NCBI GenBank assembly: GCA_038131595.1
Contig: JAYPPR010000008.1
Location: 806,001 to 870,000 of the forward strand
Direction: 5' to 3'
DNA from: UBA9926 sp038131595
GTDB taxonomy: Bacteria; Pseudomonadota; Gammaproteobacteria; Pseudomonadales; Azotimanducaceae
DNA: 64,000 nt
The translations under genes were made by a program, and so were the position numbers. Within the stretch, counting starts at the first letter, position 1. Each line of letters opens with the position of its first letter. The notes beneath the pieces were generated by a model that saw nothing but the letters and a program-made list of their open reading frames with translations, had not been told where the DNA came from and searched no databases. Positions 55,416 to 64,000 of this stretch are shown piece by piece.

Positions 55416-55796
55416 TGGTGGAGGTGGCGGGAGTTGAACCCGCGTCCGTCAGTTCTCTGCCTTCGGCTCTACATGCTTAGTTTATCTATTGTTTAACTGC
55501 CCACTGGCCCGACAAACAGGGATTAGGCAGCGAGCTTGCTTTCATTCTGACTGCTTCAACCACAAGCGGGGTCTGACAGCGGTCCCATGAGTCGATGCCC
55601 TCGGTTTGAATACATGGGCACATCCGCCCCGAGGTTAGCTAACAAAAAGTGACCCGAAGGTCAGAGTTTATGCTGCTAGTGCGTAGTTTTCGTCGTTGGC
55701 AACTATAACTAGTTACAGTGATTGTTTTACGAGAGTCACTACCCTCTCGGCATGCACCTTGGGTTTCGCAACCGGCGTCGAAGCCAAGTCACCCCC
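55416..55796 (-). ncRNA. ssrA: Transfer-messenger RNA (tmRNA, ssrA)
   Basis: Rescues stalled ribosomes with SmpB and tags the nascent protein. The 381-nt RNA starts GGGGGUGACUUGGCUUCGACG (5' end 55796). It ends with the T-arm and CCA (GGGTTCAACTCCCGCC...CCACCA) at 55416. The acceptor ends pair over 7 bp, allowing one G-U. The tag frame at 55668-55700 reads ANDENYALAA-stop, the same as E. coli. The 3' end faces the P4-type integrase gene, as in other ssrA-targeted islands. Confidence 0.97.
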
Positions 55797-55805
55797 GAAC
55801 CTAGT

Positions 55806-55811
55806 ATTATA
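55806..55811 (-). promoter_or_regulatory. -10 box of ssrA
   Basis: Perfect TATAAT on the minus strand, 9 bp before the tmRNA 5' end. The -35 position is not a good match. Confidence 0.75.
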
Positions 55812-55936
55812 GCGCCAAAGCGTGATGGCAGAGAACTGTGCGTTAGGCGAGACAAAGAGTAAGCCAGAGCACGCACTATCATGAGCCTTCGACTGGCTCG
55901 CATCGTAGGCTTTGTTACCAAAAGTGGGAGTCAACC

Positions 55937-56926
55937 ATGAGCACGGCCATCGTATTGATCAATTTGGGCACACCCGATAGCCCGACGCCTCCCGCCATCA
56001 AGCGATACCTCGCCGAGTTCCTTTCGGATCAGCGGGTCGTGAATCTGCCGCGAGCCGCTTGGAAACCAATCCTGCATGGCATCATTTTAAAAACCAGACC
56101 CAAACGGCTCCAGCATGACTACAAGAACATCTGGGGCACTCACGATGGTCCGATACGAAACATCACGAATGCATTAACGGCCAGAGTCGAAGCGTATTTC
56201 TCCAAGCGCTATCCCGAAAGAAAGCTCAAGTTCTATACCGCCATGACCTATGGGAACCCCAGCGTCAAAAGCATCATTGAAACGGCCGAGGGAGACGGCT
56301 GCGACGACTTTCTATTTGTTCCCCTGTACCCACAATATGCCGGCGCAACGACCGGCGCAGTATTTGACCAAATCAGTCGTGCCTTTCAGAGCATGCCGGT
56401 TGCGAGCCATCGATTCATCCGCGACTACCATGACCATCCCCGCTACATCCACGCGCTGGCAAAGACACTGGAGCGTTACAACCCTGCCATCAGGGATGGG
56501 GCCCATGTGTTGTTCTCCTTTCATGGCATCCCCATGTCGCAAGTCAATCAGGGCGACCTTTACCCTGCGCAATGTGAAAAGACTGCTGCCTCAGTGGCTC
56601 ACGCGGTGGGCCTTGGCAAAGACCAATGGTCGATGAGCTATCAATCCAAATTTGGGCCTGGCGCCTGGCTCACTCCCGCGACGATCGATCAGATGGCGGC
56701 CTTCCCGGCTCGAGGAATCAGTGATCTCATCGTGATGTGCCCAGGGTTTTCTGTGGACTGCCTTGAGACGATTGAGGAAATCAAAGTTGAAAACAAAGAC
56801 GCCTTCTTAGCAGCGGGCGGTCAACGCTTTCGTTACGTCCGGGCGCTCAACGCCTCGAAGTTCCACGTAGACCTCATGGTCGCGCTGATTGAATCCTCCC
56901 TATATAGTCACGAGCTACGTTCCTGA
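55937..56926 (+). CDS. hemH: Ferrochelatase
   Basis: Inserts Fe(II) into protoporphyrin IX, the last step of heme synthesis. 329 aa, normal for proteobacterial HemH. Features: INLGTPDSPTPPAIKRYLAEFLSD at the start, PLYPQYAGATTGAVFDQI, the catalytic His in LFSFHGIPMSQV and the conserved VMCPGFSVDCLETIEEI with the active-site Glu. Divergent from ssrA. An SDR follows 30 bp later. Confidence 0.97.
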   Translation: MSTAIVLINLGTPDSPTPPAIKRYLAEFLSDQRVVNLPRAAWKPILHGIILKTRPKRLQHDYKNIWGTHDGPIRNITNALTARVEAYFSKRYPERKLKFYTAMTYGNPSVKSIIETAEGDGCDDFLFVPLYPQYAGATTGAVFDQISRAFQSMPVASHRFIRDYHDHPRYIHALAKTLERYNPAIRDGAHVLFSFHGIPMSQVNQGDLYPAQCEKTAASVAHAVGLGKDQWSMSYQSKFGPGAWLTPATIDQMAAFPARGISDLIVMCPGFSVDCLETIEEIKVENKDAFLAAGGQRFRYVRALNASKFHVDLMVALIESSLYSHELRS

Positions 56927-56956
56927 TACATCGACGCAACGCTTGGAAATAAGGCT

Positions 56957-57739
56957 ATGGAAATAAGACTAGATGGACGCAAAGCGCTGATCACAGGCGG
57001 CAGCAAGGGCCTTGGCCTGGCGATGGCCACCACGTTTGCAGAATCCGGGGCTGATGTTGCACTCCTTGCTCGAACGGAGAGTGAGGTGAGCGATGCCGCC
57101 GAGGCGCTAGCCGCAGCTACCGGACGACTCTGCCGAGGCTATGCGTGCGATGTGGCTAATGCATCTGAGATTGATCGAACGTTCGCTCTCGTGCGCGCCG
57201 ATTTTGGCGAGATCGATATCTTGGTCAACAATGCCGGCGTTGCGAAAGGGGGTGCATTCGAGTCCATCACAGACGAAGAGTGGCAGTACGATTTCGATCT
57301 AAAGTTGATGGCTGCCGTGCGGCTCAGCCGACTGGTTCTTCCTAGTATGAAGGCAAACCGGTGGGGCCGAATTCTCAACCTACTCAACACTTACGCTAAA
57401 ACGCCCGAAGCAGGAACAGCGCCGACCTCCGTCACGCGAGCAGCCGGCATGGCGCTTACGAAAGTGCTGGCCTCAGAGGGTGCGCCGCACAATGTGCTGG
57501 TCAACGCGCTCAATATCGGTCGCATCGAGTCTGATCAAATTCGCAGACAACATGAGCGCTCTGGCTCAAACCTCTCCCTTGAAGCCTTCATCGAGAAAGC
57601 GGGCGAAGGCCTGCCGATGGGCCGGTACGGTTATGCCGAAGAATGCGCGAGCCTTGCTTGCCTCCTTTGTTCAGATGCCGGAGGCTATGTGAGCGGCACC
57701 GCCATCAATGTAGACGGTAACCTTTGCGCGGCAGTCTAG
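56957..57739 (+). CDS. SDR-fold protein with non-canonical active site
   Basis: 260 aa. Good Rossmann motif ITGGSKGLGLAMA at residues 12-24, NNAG in LVNNAGVAKGG and the C-terminal SGTAINVDGN strand. The usual SYK triad is altered: where YxxxK is expected the sequence is TSVTRAAG (Thr and Arg). The Ser strand reads RILNLLNTYAK. It belongs to an SDR subgroup that carries TSVxRAAGxALTK at this site. NAD(P) binding is likely; classical oxidoreductase chemistry is doubtful. It lies 30 bp after hemH and 55 bp before a hydrolase. Confidence 0.85.
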   Translation: MEIRLDGRKALITGGSKGLGLAMATTFAESGADVALLARTESEVSDAAEALAAATGRLCRGYACDVANASEIDRTFALVRADFGEIDILVNNAGVAKGGAFESITDEEWQYDFDLKLMAAVRLSRLVLPSMKANRWGRILNLLNTYAKTPEAGTAPTSVTRAAGMALTKVLASEGAPHNVLVNALNIGRIESDQIRRQHERSGSNLSLEAFIEKAGEGLPMGRYGYAEECASLACLLCSDAGGYVSGTAINVDGNLCAAV

Positions 57740-57794
57740 TGATTGACCATTCTGCACCGCCTAATCTCAACACCTAACACCTGGTGAACGCACC

Positions 57795-59033
57795 ATGAGC
57801 CTACTGACCCTCCTCTTTGTCATCATCGTCGTCGCCCTCACCGTCAACGTCTATGCGCCGCTGAAAAGTAGCGAGCGGTTGATGGGCCTCACGTTTGGCC
57901 TCGGGTGGCTTACCGGGGAATTAGCAGGACACGCCGCGATTACCATCGTCCTCATCACTTCGATCATTGCCGCCGGCGAAGGGTTTGAGGGTTTCATCGG
58001 CTGGGTGGGATTACTCGTCATTCTCATGGCATGCGGGGCACTTGCGCGCTTTCACTGGCAAGGTTTATCCATCGGCCCTTTGGTCGAAAGTAGCTTGCAG
58101 CAGGGTCTTGGCAAAGCGTACCTCAACACCCTATTGCCGCATCACCGTAGTGCCATTCCACTCGGGCCCGACCGAGACGCCATGATGCTACCTTTCAAGC
58201 GTGACTGGACAGGCATCGATCACTTGAAGGACGTGCCTTATGACCACGCCAATTTAAAGCTCGATATCTACCGTCCCACACGCGCCGTTCTAAACGCACC
58301 TGTGCTCATGCATATTCACGGCGGTGCGTGGAAGATCGGGGACAAGTACGGGCAAGCGTTACCTCTCATGCAAGCCATGACTCGGCTGGGCTGGATCTGC
58401 GTCTCAATCAGTTATCGGCTCAGTCCTAAAGCCACTTTTCCGGATCACATCATCGACTGCAAGGCAGCGCTCGCGTGGACCAAACGCCACATTCAAGACT
58501 ATGGCGGCGACCCTGCATTTATCGCGGTAACGGGTGGTTCGGCCGGCGGGCATCTCACCGGGCTCATGGCGTTGGCGGCCAACGATCCGGCTTTTCAGCC
58601 CGGCTTCGAAGACCAGGACACCACCATTCAGGCGGCGGTTCCGTTTTATGGTCCGTTCGACTGGACTGATCGAGACGAATTGCAACCCAACCAAGGGCTG
58701 CGTCACCTCCTTGAAAATGAGGTCATTAAATCGCCTTTCGAAAGTGCTGAAGCGGTGTACGAAGCTGGATCGCCACTGTTACGAGATCTCACCTCCGCAC
58801 CACCCATGATGATTGTCCACGGCGATCAGGACTCGCTGGTGCCAGTTGGTATTAGTCGCAAGATGGCCGCTCTTCACCGAGCTCAAGCTGAGACGCCTTG
58901 CGTCTATCTTGAAGTTCCCGGCGCACAGCATGCCTTCGATATCTTCGCCTCACCCCGAAGCGAACATACCAAGCTGGGTGTCATGCGGTTTCTCTGCTTT
59001 TGCTATGCCGAATACCACGCATCAAAAGGTTGA
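57795..59033 (+). CDS. Membrane-anchored alpha/beta hydrolase (HSL-like esterase)
   Basis: 412 aa with two or three N-terminal hydrophobic helices (residues 2-22, 45-65, 70-85) and a cytosolic or periplasmic hydrolase domain. Oxyanion motif HIHGGAWK, nucleophile elbow TGGSAGGH (Ser), Asp in VHGDQDSLVP and His in AQHAFD complete the triad. This is the hormone-sensitive-lipase-like esterase group. It probably follows the SDR in one transcript. Its end overlaps the convergent ThDP-enzyme gene by 12 bp. Substrate unknown. Confidence 0.88.
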   Translation: MSLLTLLFVIIVVALTVNVYAPLKSSERLMGLTFGLGWLTGELAGHAAITIVLITSIIAAGEGFEGFIGWVGLLVILMACGALARFHWQGLSIGPLVESSLQQGLGKAYLNTLLPHHRSAIPLGPDRDAMMLPFKRDWTGIDHLKDVPYDHANLKLDIYRPTRAVLNAPVLMHIHGGAWKIGDKYGQALPLMQAMTRLGWICVSISYRLSPKATFPDHIIDCKAALAWTKRHIQDYGGDPAFIAVTGGSAGGHLTGLMALAANDPAFQPGFEDQDTTIQAAVPFYGPFDWTDRDELQPNQGLRHLLENEVIKSPFESAEAVYEAGSPLLRDLTSAPPMMIVHGDQDSLVPVGISRKMAALHRAQAETPCVYLEVPGAQHAFDIFASPRSEHTKLGVMRFLCFCYAEYHASKG

Positions 59034-60668
59034 AACGGCAAGCTCTTTTTCAGTGATAAATTCAATCAGGGCCGCCTGACCGCGCTCGGTTGCCTCGATG
59101 CCACGCCGCAGCGCATCAACGATTTGCGAAGGATCCTCTACCCGCTCGCCGTAACCGCCGAAGGCCTCTGCCATTTGTGCATAGTTCCCGGAGATATCCG
59201 TGCTTCGATACTTTTCTGTTGCGACCTGCATGATGGGCAGTTCAATCGCCATGGAAAAATTATTAAAGAGGATCGATAAGATCGGCAGCCGCTCACGGAC
59301 GGCTGTTTCAAAGTCCATCCCGGTGAAGCCGATGGCCGCATCGCCCCATACGTTGATACAAAGCGCCTCGGGGCGCGCGAGCTTTGCCCCCATTGCGAGC
59401 CCAAGCCCGTAACCCAACTGCGTCGTTTTCCCCCAGCCAATATAGGAAAGCGGTGTTGTGCTCTCCCAGAACGGTGACAGCTGATCACGGGGGCTGCCGG
59501 CGTCATGGGTGATGACCGTATTGTCTTTATCGACCAACCGGTTCAACTCCCAAATGACCCGATAAGGACTGATCGGCGCAGATTCTGAGGTTAATTTAGG
59601 CATCCACTCCGAGAGCCACTTGGACTTCATGGTCTGGATGGTGTTCGGTGCCTCTGCCTTTCTGGCAGCCACCATGGCATCACGGGCATCGTCAGCCTTA
59701 AGTGACGCCATCGCGCCAGAGAGCGCTTGCAGCGTTAGCTTGGCATCACCCAGCATCACGTGCTGCGCCGGCACATCCTTGTTGAGATCCTTCGCATCCA
59801 GCGTTGCATGGATAATGGTCTTACCCCTTGGCATCTGCACACCAAACCCAGTCAACGCAAAGCTACATCCAATTCCGAAAATGACATCTGCGTCTTGGAG
59901 GAAGGTATGGACCGTCTCCGGTATCGCTCGCCCACCTGAACCCAGCGATAAAGGATGGGTTTCCGGGAAGGCACTCTTGCCCTCAAGACTAGTCGTCACT
60001 GGAATACCCCAATCCTCAGCAAGCTGCTTCAGTTCATCCCACGCTTTTGCGTAGTGCACCCCTTGCCCTGCGTATATCACTGGGCGCTCGGCCGACGCTA
60101 GCACCGACGCCACACTGGCCACCGCCTCGGGATCAGGCCCTGTGCGAGTCTTGTAGCTTGGAACATAGTTCATGTCGCCTACATCTTCTCGAAAGACATC
60201 CAGCGGCACTTCGACGAGGGCAGGTCCACCTCGACCATTTCTTAACTGCCAAAACGCTCTCCGCATGACCTCAGGCACGGCCTTGCCCATCGAGATGGGT
60301 TCGGCACTCTTGGTGATGTGCTGCATGTTGAGCGTCGAATTAAAGTTGGGGTAGTAATGGGCCAATCGCCGGGTGTAGCCAGCAGGCATCACCAAAATCG
60401 GAACAGATTCACTGTAAGCCTGGGCGACGCCGCCAAAGGCGTTTTCAGCGCCCGGGCCATGCTGCATGACAAAGACTCCAATATCATCGCCGCTCGAAAG
60501 CCTGCTCACTGCATCGGCCATGTGCAGCCCAACTCTTTCCTGACGGACAATGATGGTTCGGATGTCTGCCTCGGCAGCGGCCTCGATAATGGGGTTAACC
60601 GGATAGCCAACAATAAATTTGACGCCTTCTTGTTTTAGGATAGCCGCGATGGCCTGTGCTACTTGCAT
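59022..60668 (-). CDS. Thiamine-diphosphate-dependent enzyme (acetolactate-synthase/decarboxylase family)
   Basis: 548 aa with the three-domain layout of ThDP 2-oxoacid enzymes. The PYR domain has the activating Glu in IVRQERVGLHMADAV; a middle Rossmann-like domain follows (RPVIYAGQGVHYAKAWDELK). The PP domain has the cofactor motif GDAAIGFTGMDFETAVRERLPILSILFNN. It is likely a decarboxylase or carboligase of a 2-oxoacid rather than biosynthetic acetolactate synthase. It lies 37 bp downstream of a D-2-hydroxyacid dehydrogenase gene, suggesting a 2-hydroxyacid to 2-oxoacid to aldehyde route. Confidence 0.88.
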   Translation of the reverse strand: MQVAQAIAAILKQEGVKFIVGYPVNPIIEAAAEADIRTIIVRQERVGLHMADAVSRLSSGDDIGVFVMQHGPGAENAFGGVAQAYSESVPILVMPAGYTRRLAHYYPNFNSTLNMQHITKSAEPISMGKAVPEVMRRAFWQLRNGRGGPALVEVPLDVFREDVGDMNYVPSYKTRTGPDPEAVASVASVLASAERPVIYAGQGVHYAKAWDELKQLAEDWGIPVTTSLEGKSAFPETHPLSLGSGGRAIPETVHTFLQDADVIFGIGCSFALTGFGVQMPRGKTIIHATLDAKDLNKDVPAQHVMLGDAKLTLQALSGAMASLKADDARDAMVAARKAEAPNTIQTMKSKWLSEWMPKLTSESAPISPYRVIWELNRLVDKDNTVITHDAGSPRDQLSPFWESTTPLSYIGWGKTTQLGYGLGLAMGAKLARPEALCINVWGDAAIGFTGMDFETAVRERLPILSILFNNFSMAIELPIMQVATEKYRSTDISGNYAQMAEAFGGYGERVEDPSQIVDALRRGIEATERGQAALIEFITEKELAVSTF

Positions 60669-60705
60669 ACTGACTCCTTGAATTGACTGATAAGCGGATG
60701 CTTGC

Positions 60706-61755
60706 CTATCGGTTGGGTCCGCGTTCCATGGGGAAAGGTTGCCACCGCTCGAGCGCTGATCGCGGCAAAACCGTGGGGTTCACACAACTCATAGGCCATT
60801 TGCCTTGAAGCGCCATCGCCACTTCACGCCCGTTACGCCTTCTGGTTTCAGTCCGCATTCGCGTCGTTGCTGACGCAGCGTGTGGCGTAATCAAAACGTT
60901 ATCCATAGCAAGCAGCGGGTTATCTGGAGCAGGCGGCTCCTGCTCGAGCACATCGAGGCCTGCAGCAGCGATCTCGCCCGCCTCAAGCGCCCGGATGAGC
61001 GCCGACTCGTCAATCACCGGCCCTCGCCCGCAATTGATAATGACGGAAGTGGATTTCATTTTTGCGAACGCCGCGTCATTCATCATGCCTCGCGTCTGAT
61101 CATTGAGTCCCGGGTGCACAGACAAATAGTCACTGCGCTCGAGCAACTCGTCGAAAGTTACCGGCTCAACGCCTTCAGCAGTCATCTTGAGCTCAGAGAT
61201 ATAGGGGTCATAAGCAATTACGTGCATTCCGAACGCTTTTGCACGCCGGGCAACCGCAGTAGCAACATTACCGAACGAGATGAGTCCTAGCGTTTGCCCC
61301 CAAAGCCTCGGAACATGATTCAAAATCGGGCGCCCTTCATACCAGCGTCCCTCACGAACCAACTGATCCATGAGTTTGACTCGCCTGCCCGCCGCTAGCA
61401 GCAACATCAATGTGTGGTCGGCGACCTCTTCAATAAAAATATCTGGCACATTGGTCACAACAATGCCGGCTCGGGTAGCCGCATCCACATCGACCATATC
61501 GACGCCCACACTGCCAACACCGATCACCACGCACTGCTCAAGCGCATTGATAATGGTCTCATCAATATGAATGCCCCAAGAGGTCATGATGGCATCCGCG
61601 TCCTTCGCCCCCTCAATGAAGGCTTCCGTGGAGGTTCCATCCACCTCAACAATCTCGGCCACCGAATCCAGCGCCTCGAGCTCGAGCGCATATCGCGTCG
61701 TCACAGGCGCTTCTTTGGCAACGGGAGGTAATTGCACGACAACTTTCTTTTTCAT
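60706..61755 (-). CDS. D-isomer-specific 2-hydroxyacid dehydrogenase
   Basis: About 349 aa NAD(P)-dependent enzyme. The expected coenzyme loop is altered: LGLISFGNVATAVARRAKAFGM has GxxSFGNVA where GxxGxG is usual. The catalytic Arg is in IINCGRGPVIDESAL, Glu in LDVLEQEPP and His in LITPHAASATT. The start MKKKVVV at 61755 is preferred over 61761. It is first in a two-gene unit with the ThDP enzyme and divergent (69 bp) from the MBL-fold gene. Confidence 0.9.
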   Translation of the reverse strand: MKKKVVVQLPPVAKEAPVTTRYALELEALDSVAEIVEVDGTSTEAFIEGAKDADAIMTSWGIHIDETIINALEQCVVIGVGSVGVDMVDVDAATRAGIVVTNVPDIFIEEVADHTLMLLLAAGRRVKLMDQLVREGRWYEGRPILNHVPRLWGQTLGLISFGNVATAVARRAKAFGMHVIAYDPYISELKMTAEGVEPVTFDELLERSDYLSVHPGLNDQTRGMMNDAAFAKMKSTSVIINCGRGPVIDESALIRALEAGEIAAAGLDVLEQEPPAPDNPLLAMDNVLITPHAASATTRMRTETRRRNGREVAMALQGKWPMSCVNPTVLPRSALERWQPFPMERGPNR

Positions 61756-61824
61756 GAACAATCCTTCGATTGGTCTGCTTCGCTTCCATTGATACTCTCA
61801 TACAAACCGCGGAGGGCACAGCAC

Positions 61825-62733
61825 ATGACACAGCACTATCAAATTGGCGATGTTCGGGTTTCTAGAATCGAAGAGCTGATGGGCCCCATGTTCGATCCTG
61901 TCCGGTTTTTTCCTTCATTCGATCCGTCACTCTTTGATCAACATGCATCCTGGCTCTATCCCAATCATGCAGAGCGCGAGTCTGGCCGGATCGTCGCGAG
62001 CATGCATAGTTGGCTGATCGATACCGGCACAACCAAAATTCTCGTTGATACCTGCCTTGGTAACCACAAGGATCGGCAGCCTTACCGTGATTGGGATCAT
62101 CTCGATACTCCGTGGCTGAGCAGGCTTCACGCCGCAGGAGCGCGCCCAGAGGACATCGACTACGTTCTATGCACCCACCTCCATGTTGACCATGTTGGTT
62201 GGAATACCCAGTTGAAGGACGGTTCTTGGGTACCCACGTTCCCCAATGCACGATATTTGTTCTGCCAAGCTGAGCTGGACCACTTGGTAGCAGAGCTCGC
62301 TAATCTTGATGAGGAGGACACGTTCGGTCAGGTCAACGCGAAAACGTTCGAGGATTCGATAAAGCCCATCCTTAGTCAGGCTGAGCTTATTGATCACGAC
62401 CAAGCGCTTGCTGACACGGGCGCAGAGCTCATACTGACACCAGGCCATACCCCTGGGTCAATGAGCCTTCGCCTGTCATGCACCGACAAACCCGTGTATT
62501 TCACTGGCGATGTGTGCCACCACCCCCTTCAGATGTTGGTACCCGAAATGAATAGCGCGTACTGCCAACAGCCAGACGTAGCCATTGCCACTCGGCGGTC
62601 CTTATTGTCGAGATGCGAGCAAGAAGGCGCATTACTCTTACCCGCACACTTTGGTCCGCCCCATGGTTGCCAGGTCCGAGAGGAAGAGGCGTCGTTCATT
62701 CCTCTTTGGAAGGCGATGGAGAGGGCGAATTAA
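61825..62733 (+). CDS. Metallo-beta-lactamase fold hydrolase
   Basis: 302 aa from MTQHYQIGDVRV, with GGAGGG 8 bp upstream. Two-zinc motif CTHLHVDHVGWN, later His in LTPGHTPGSMSLRL, Asp in YFTGDVCHH and His in LLPAHFGPPHG. It resembles quorum-quenching-like or uncharacterised MBL hydrolases. The open frame reaches back to 61732, overlapping the dehydrogenase gene, but the SD selects 61825. Its stop overlaps the convergent Nudix gene by 4 bp. Confidence 0.92.
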   Translation: MTQHYQIGDVRVSRIEELMGPMFDPVRFFPSFDPSLFDQHASWLYPNHAERESGRIVASMHSWLIDTGTTKILVDTCLGNHKDRQPYRDWDHLDTPWLSRLHAAGARPEDIDYVLCTHLHVDHVGWNTQLKDGSWVPTFPNARYLFCQAELDHLVAELANLDEEDTFGQVNAKTFEDSIKPILSQAELIDHDQALADTGAELILTPGHTPGSMSLRLSCTDKPVYFTGDVCHHPLQMLVPEMNSAYCQQPDVAIATRRSLLSRCEQEGALLLPAHFGPPHGCQVREEEASFIPLWKAMERAN

Positions 62734-63305
62734 CGCCCCACCGCATCAAAAAGATCATTCAACATTCGAAAGGTAAGCCCCCACACCACCTGATCATCGA
62801 CCTTGAACCCAGGGAAGGTTCCGTGTCTGTTGAATTCAGGGAAAGAGGCATCGGTTCGGGACGCACCAGAGTACATATCGGTCACGTCGCCCCATAGCAC
62901 CTTTTGCACTTCGTGGTTGGGAGCGAGCTGGCTTGGCCGCGCCTGCAACTCGAACACCTGAGGTACCACCATCAAATCGATCCCAGAACGAGGGTTCGCG
63001 CGCACACCGCTTAGGCCCCCTAAAAACTCCCCGTGCTGAGCGAGGTCAAGACCCGTCTCTTCCCATGTCTCGCGAGCAGCGGTCTCTGCCAGCGTTAAGT
63101 CTTGAGGCTCCCGATGTCCACCAGGCAATGCCATTTGGCCAGACCAAGGGTCGCCTTCTTTGCGGGCTCTCAAAATAAACATCATCTCGAAGCTCGACTC
63201 TCCTTGGAGGAGAATCATGGCGACTGCCGCTTCACGGCAATGCTTTGGGACGACCGGGTCGCCGCCAAGATCTGCGACTGCGCGGATGGCAGCAATAGTG
63301 ATCAA
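62730..63305 (-). CDS. Nudix hydrolase, CoA pyrophosphatase type
   Basis: 191 aa. The Nudix box is in GGHREPQDLTLAETAARETWEETGL, with REXXEEXG intact and D where the first Glu of the generic box lies, as is usual in the CoA-diphosphatase group. LRARKEGDPWSGQMALPGG and SGVRANPRSGIDLMVVP are typical of the NudL/YeaB family. It likely hydrolyses CoA or its derivatives. Divergent from the M48 peptidase gene, 118 bp apart. Confidence 0.93.
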   Translation of the reverse strand: MITIAAIRAVADLGGDPVVPKHCREAAVAMILLQGESSFEMMFILRARKEGDPWSGQMALPGGHREPQDLTLAETAARETWEETGLDLAQHGEFLGGLSGVRANPRSGIDLMVVPQVFELQARPSQLAPNHEVQKVLWGDVTDMYSGASRTDASFPEFNRHGTFPGFKVDDQVVWGLTFRMLNDLFDAVGR

Positions 63306-63423
63306 AGAAGCACTCTCTGGTTAACACAGGCGGACCGCCAGCCTATCACGGCTAGCAGCCTGATTAAATTTCAGGGAACATATTCTCCTTTGTTAGTAAA
63401 AACCCAGCAGACGAGCCATTGCC

Positions 63424-64000
63424 ATGATCAAACACCGCCTTACTCCGATCGTTTCAGGCTTGCTTTTAGCCGCACTCATTACAGGCTGCGCGGTGAATCC
63501 GGTGACTGGCCGAAACGAGCTCTCGCTGCTTGATGAAACTCAGGAGATCAATCTTGGGACCAATCAGTATGGCCCGACGCAACAATCCCAAGGAGGCCCT
63601 TACACCGCTGACCCCGAACTCTCGGAATATGTGAGCAAGGTGGGGCAGCGACTCGCTCGCGTGAGCGATCGATCACTGCCCTATGAGTTCGTCATCATTG
63701 ATGACAGCACGCCTAACGCATGGGCGCTGCCAGGCGGGAAAATTGGCATCAATCGAGGACTGTTAGTACGGCTCAACTCGGAAGCTGAGCTCGCGGCCGT
63801 ACTGAGTCACGAAATCGTCCACGCTGCAGCCAGACATAGTGCTAAGTCCATTGAACGAGGATTACTCGTTGACGGTGTGTTAAATGCCGCGGGAGCCGCT
63901 CTCGAATCAGGCAATGTAAATTACGCAGGGATTGTTCAAGACGGCGCTCGCCTCGGCTCCCAAATGCTCCTTCAATCCTACGGCCGGGAGGCGGAGTTAG
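63424..64000 (+). CDS. M48 family metallopeptidase lipoprotein (partial, BepA/LoiP-like)
   Basis: 192 codons visible, running off the window. Signal peptide with lipobox LITGC (Cys at about residue 22), then NPVTGRNELSLLDETQEINLG, a region typical of outer-membrane M48 proteases. The zinc motif HEIVHAAARHS lies near residue 130. Such proteases act on misfolded outer-membrane proteins in the periplasm. The rest, including the third zinc ligand, is outside the window. Confidence 0.92.
   Translation, partial: MIKHRLTPIVSGLLLAALITGCAVNPVTGRNELSLLDETQEINLGTNQYGPTQQSQGGPYTADPELSEYVSKVGQRLARVSDRSLPYEFVIIDDSTPNAWALPGGKIGINRGLLVRLNSEAELAAVLSHEIVHAAARHSAKSIERGLLVDGVLNAAGAALESGNVNYAGIVQDGARLGSQMLLQSYGREAEL

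Overview
The window is a contiguous piece of a gammaproteobacterial chromosome. The left 19 kb carries the classic gammaproteobacterial order recN / hrcA-grpE-dnaK-dnaJ-dapB-carA-carB-greA / yhbY / rlmE-ftsH together with fur/bamE, rnfH-ratA and smpB. A tmRNA with the E. coli-type tag ANDENYALAA supports this. TonB receptors, a carotenoid oxygenase, a Spinster-like MFS permease, sodium-coupled transporters and mid-range GC suggest a marine heterotroph, perhaps near the OM60/NOR5 (Cellvibrionales-like) lineages. That placement is inference; no rRNA is present.

Layout. 1-19.3 kb: intact housekeeping genes, nearly all on the minus strand. A pyrBI-like leader peptide spans a terminator hairpin in front of carA, and there are sigma32-type promoters before grpE and dnaK. 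19.4-30 kb: a small lipoprotein, a TonB receptor with about four frameshifts, an acetyl-CoA acyltransferase, a long pyrimidine-rich gap, a carotenoid oxygenase with two frameshifts, uppP, and an intact siderophore-type TonB receptor with a near-consensus Fur box. 30-39.8 kb: an outer-membrane protein, a gamma-glutamylputrescine-synthetase-like enzyme, an NhaC-type antiporter, a PuuB-like FAD oxidoreductase, an SDR and an MFS permease. Two perfect tandem repeats lie in intergenic DNA here (octamer x7.5 and heptamer x13).

39.85-55.4 kb: an AT-richer accessory region ending at the 3' end of ssrA (tmRNA). It holds a broken RCK/TrkA-N protein, two decaying flagellin copies with matching sigma28-type promoters, a secreted coiled-coil plus caspase-like (C14) protein between them, two MotA-like membrane proteins plus a third remnant, an FG-GAP protein with dockerin-like repeats, and several small secreted proteins. 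Five copies of a roughly 62-bp, same-orientation repeat punctuate this block and follow unrelated plus-strand genes. The right end (52.1-55.4 kb) is a small integrase module (terminase-small-like protein, AlpA, companion proteins, tyrosine integrase) next to ssrA.

55.9-64 kb: intact core and catabolic genes: hemH-SDR-hydrolase, a D-2-hydroxyacid dehydrogenase / ThDP-enzyme operon, an MBL-fold hydrolase, a Nudix CoA pyrophosphatase and the start of an M48 metallopeptidase.

Reading-frame damage is strongly uneven. The 1-19 kb, 26.6-39.8 kb and 55.9-64 kb stretches show none, while 19.8-26.4 kb and 39.9-53.1 kb show about twenty single-base shifts, many in short homopolymers. I read this mainly as gene decay in accessory DNA, but local sequence error cannot be excluded from sequence alone.
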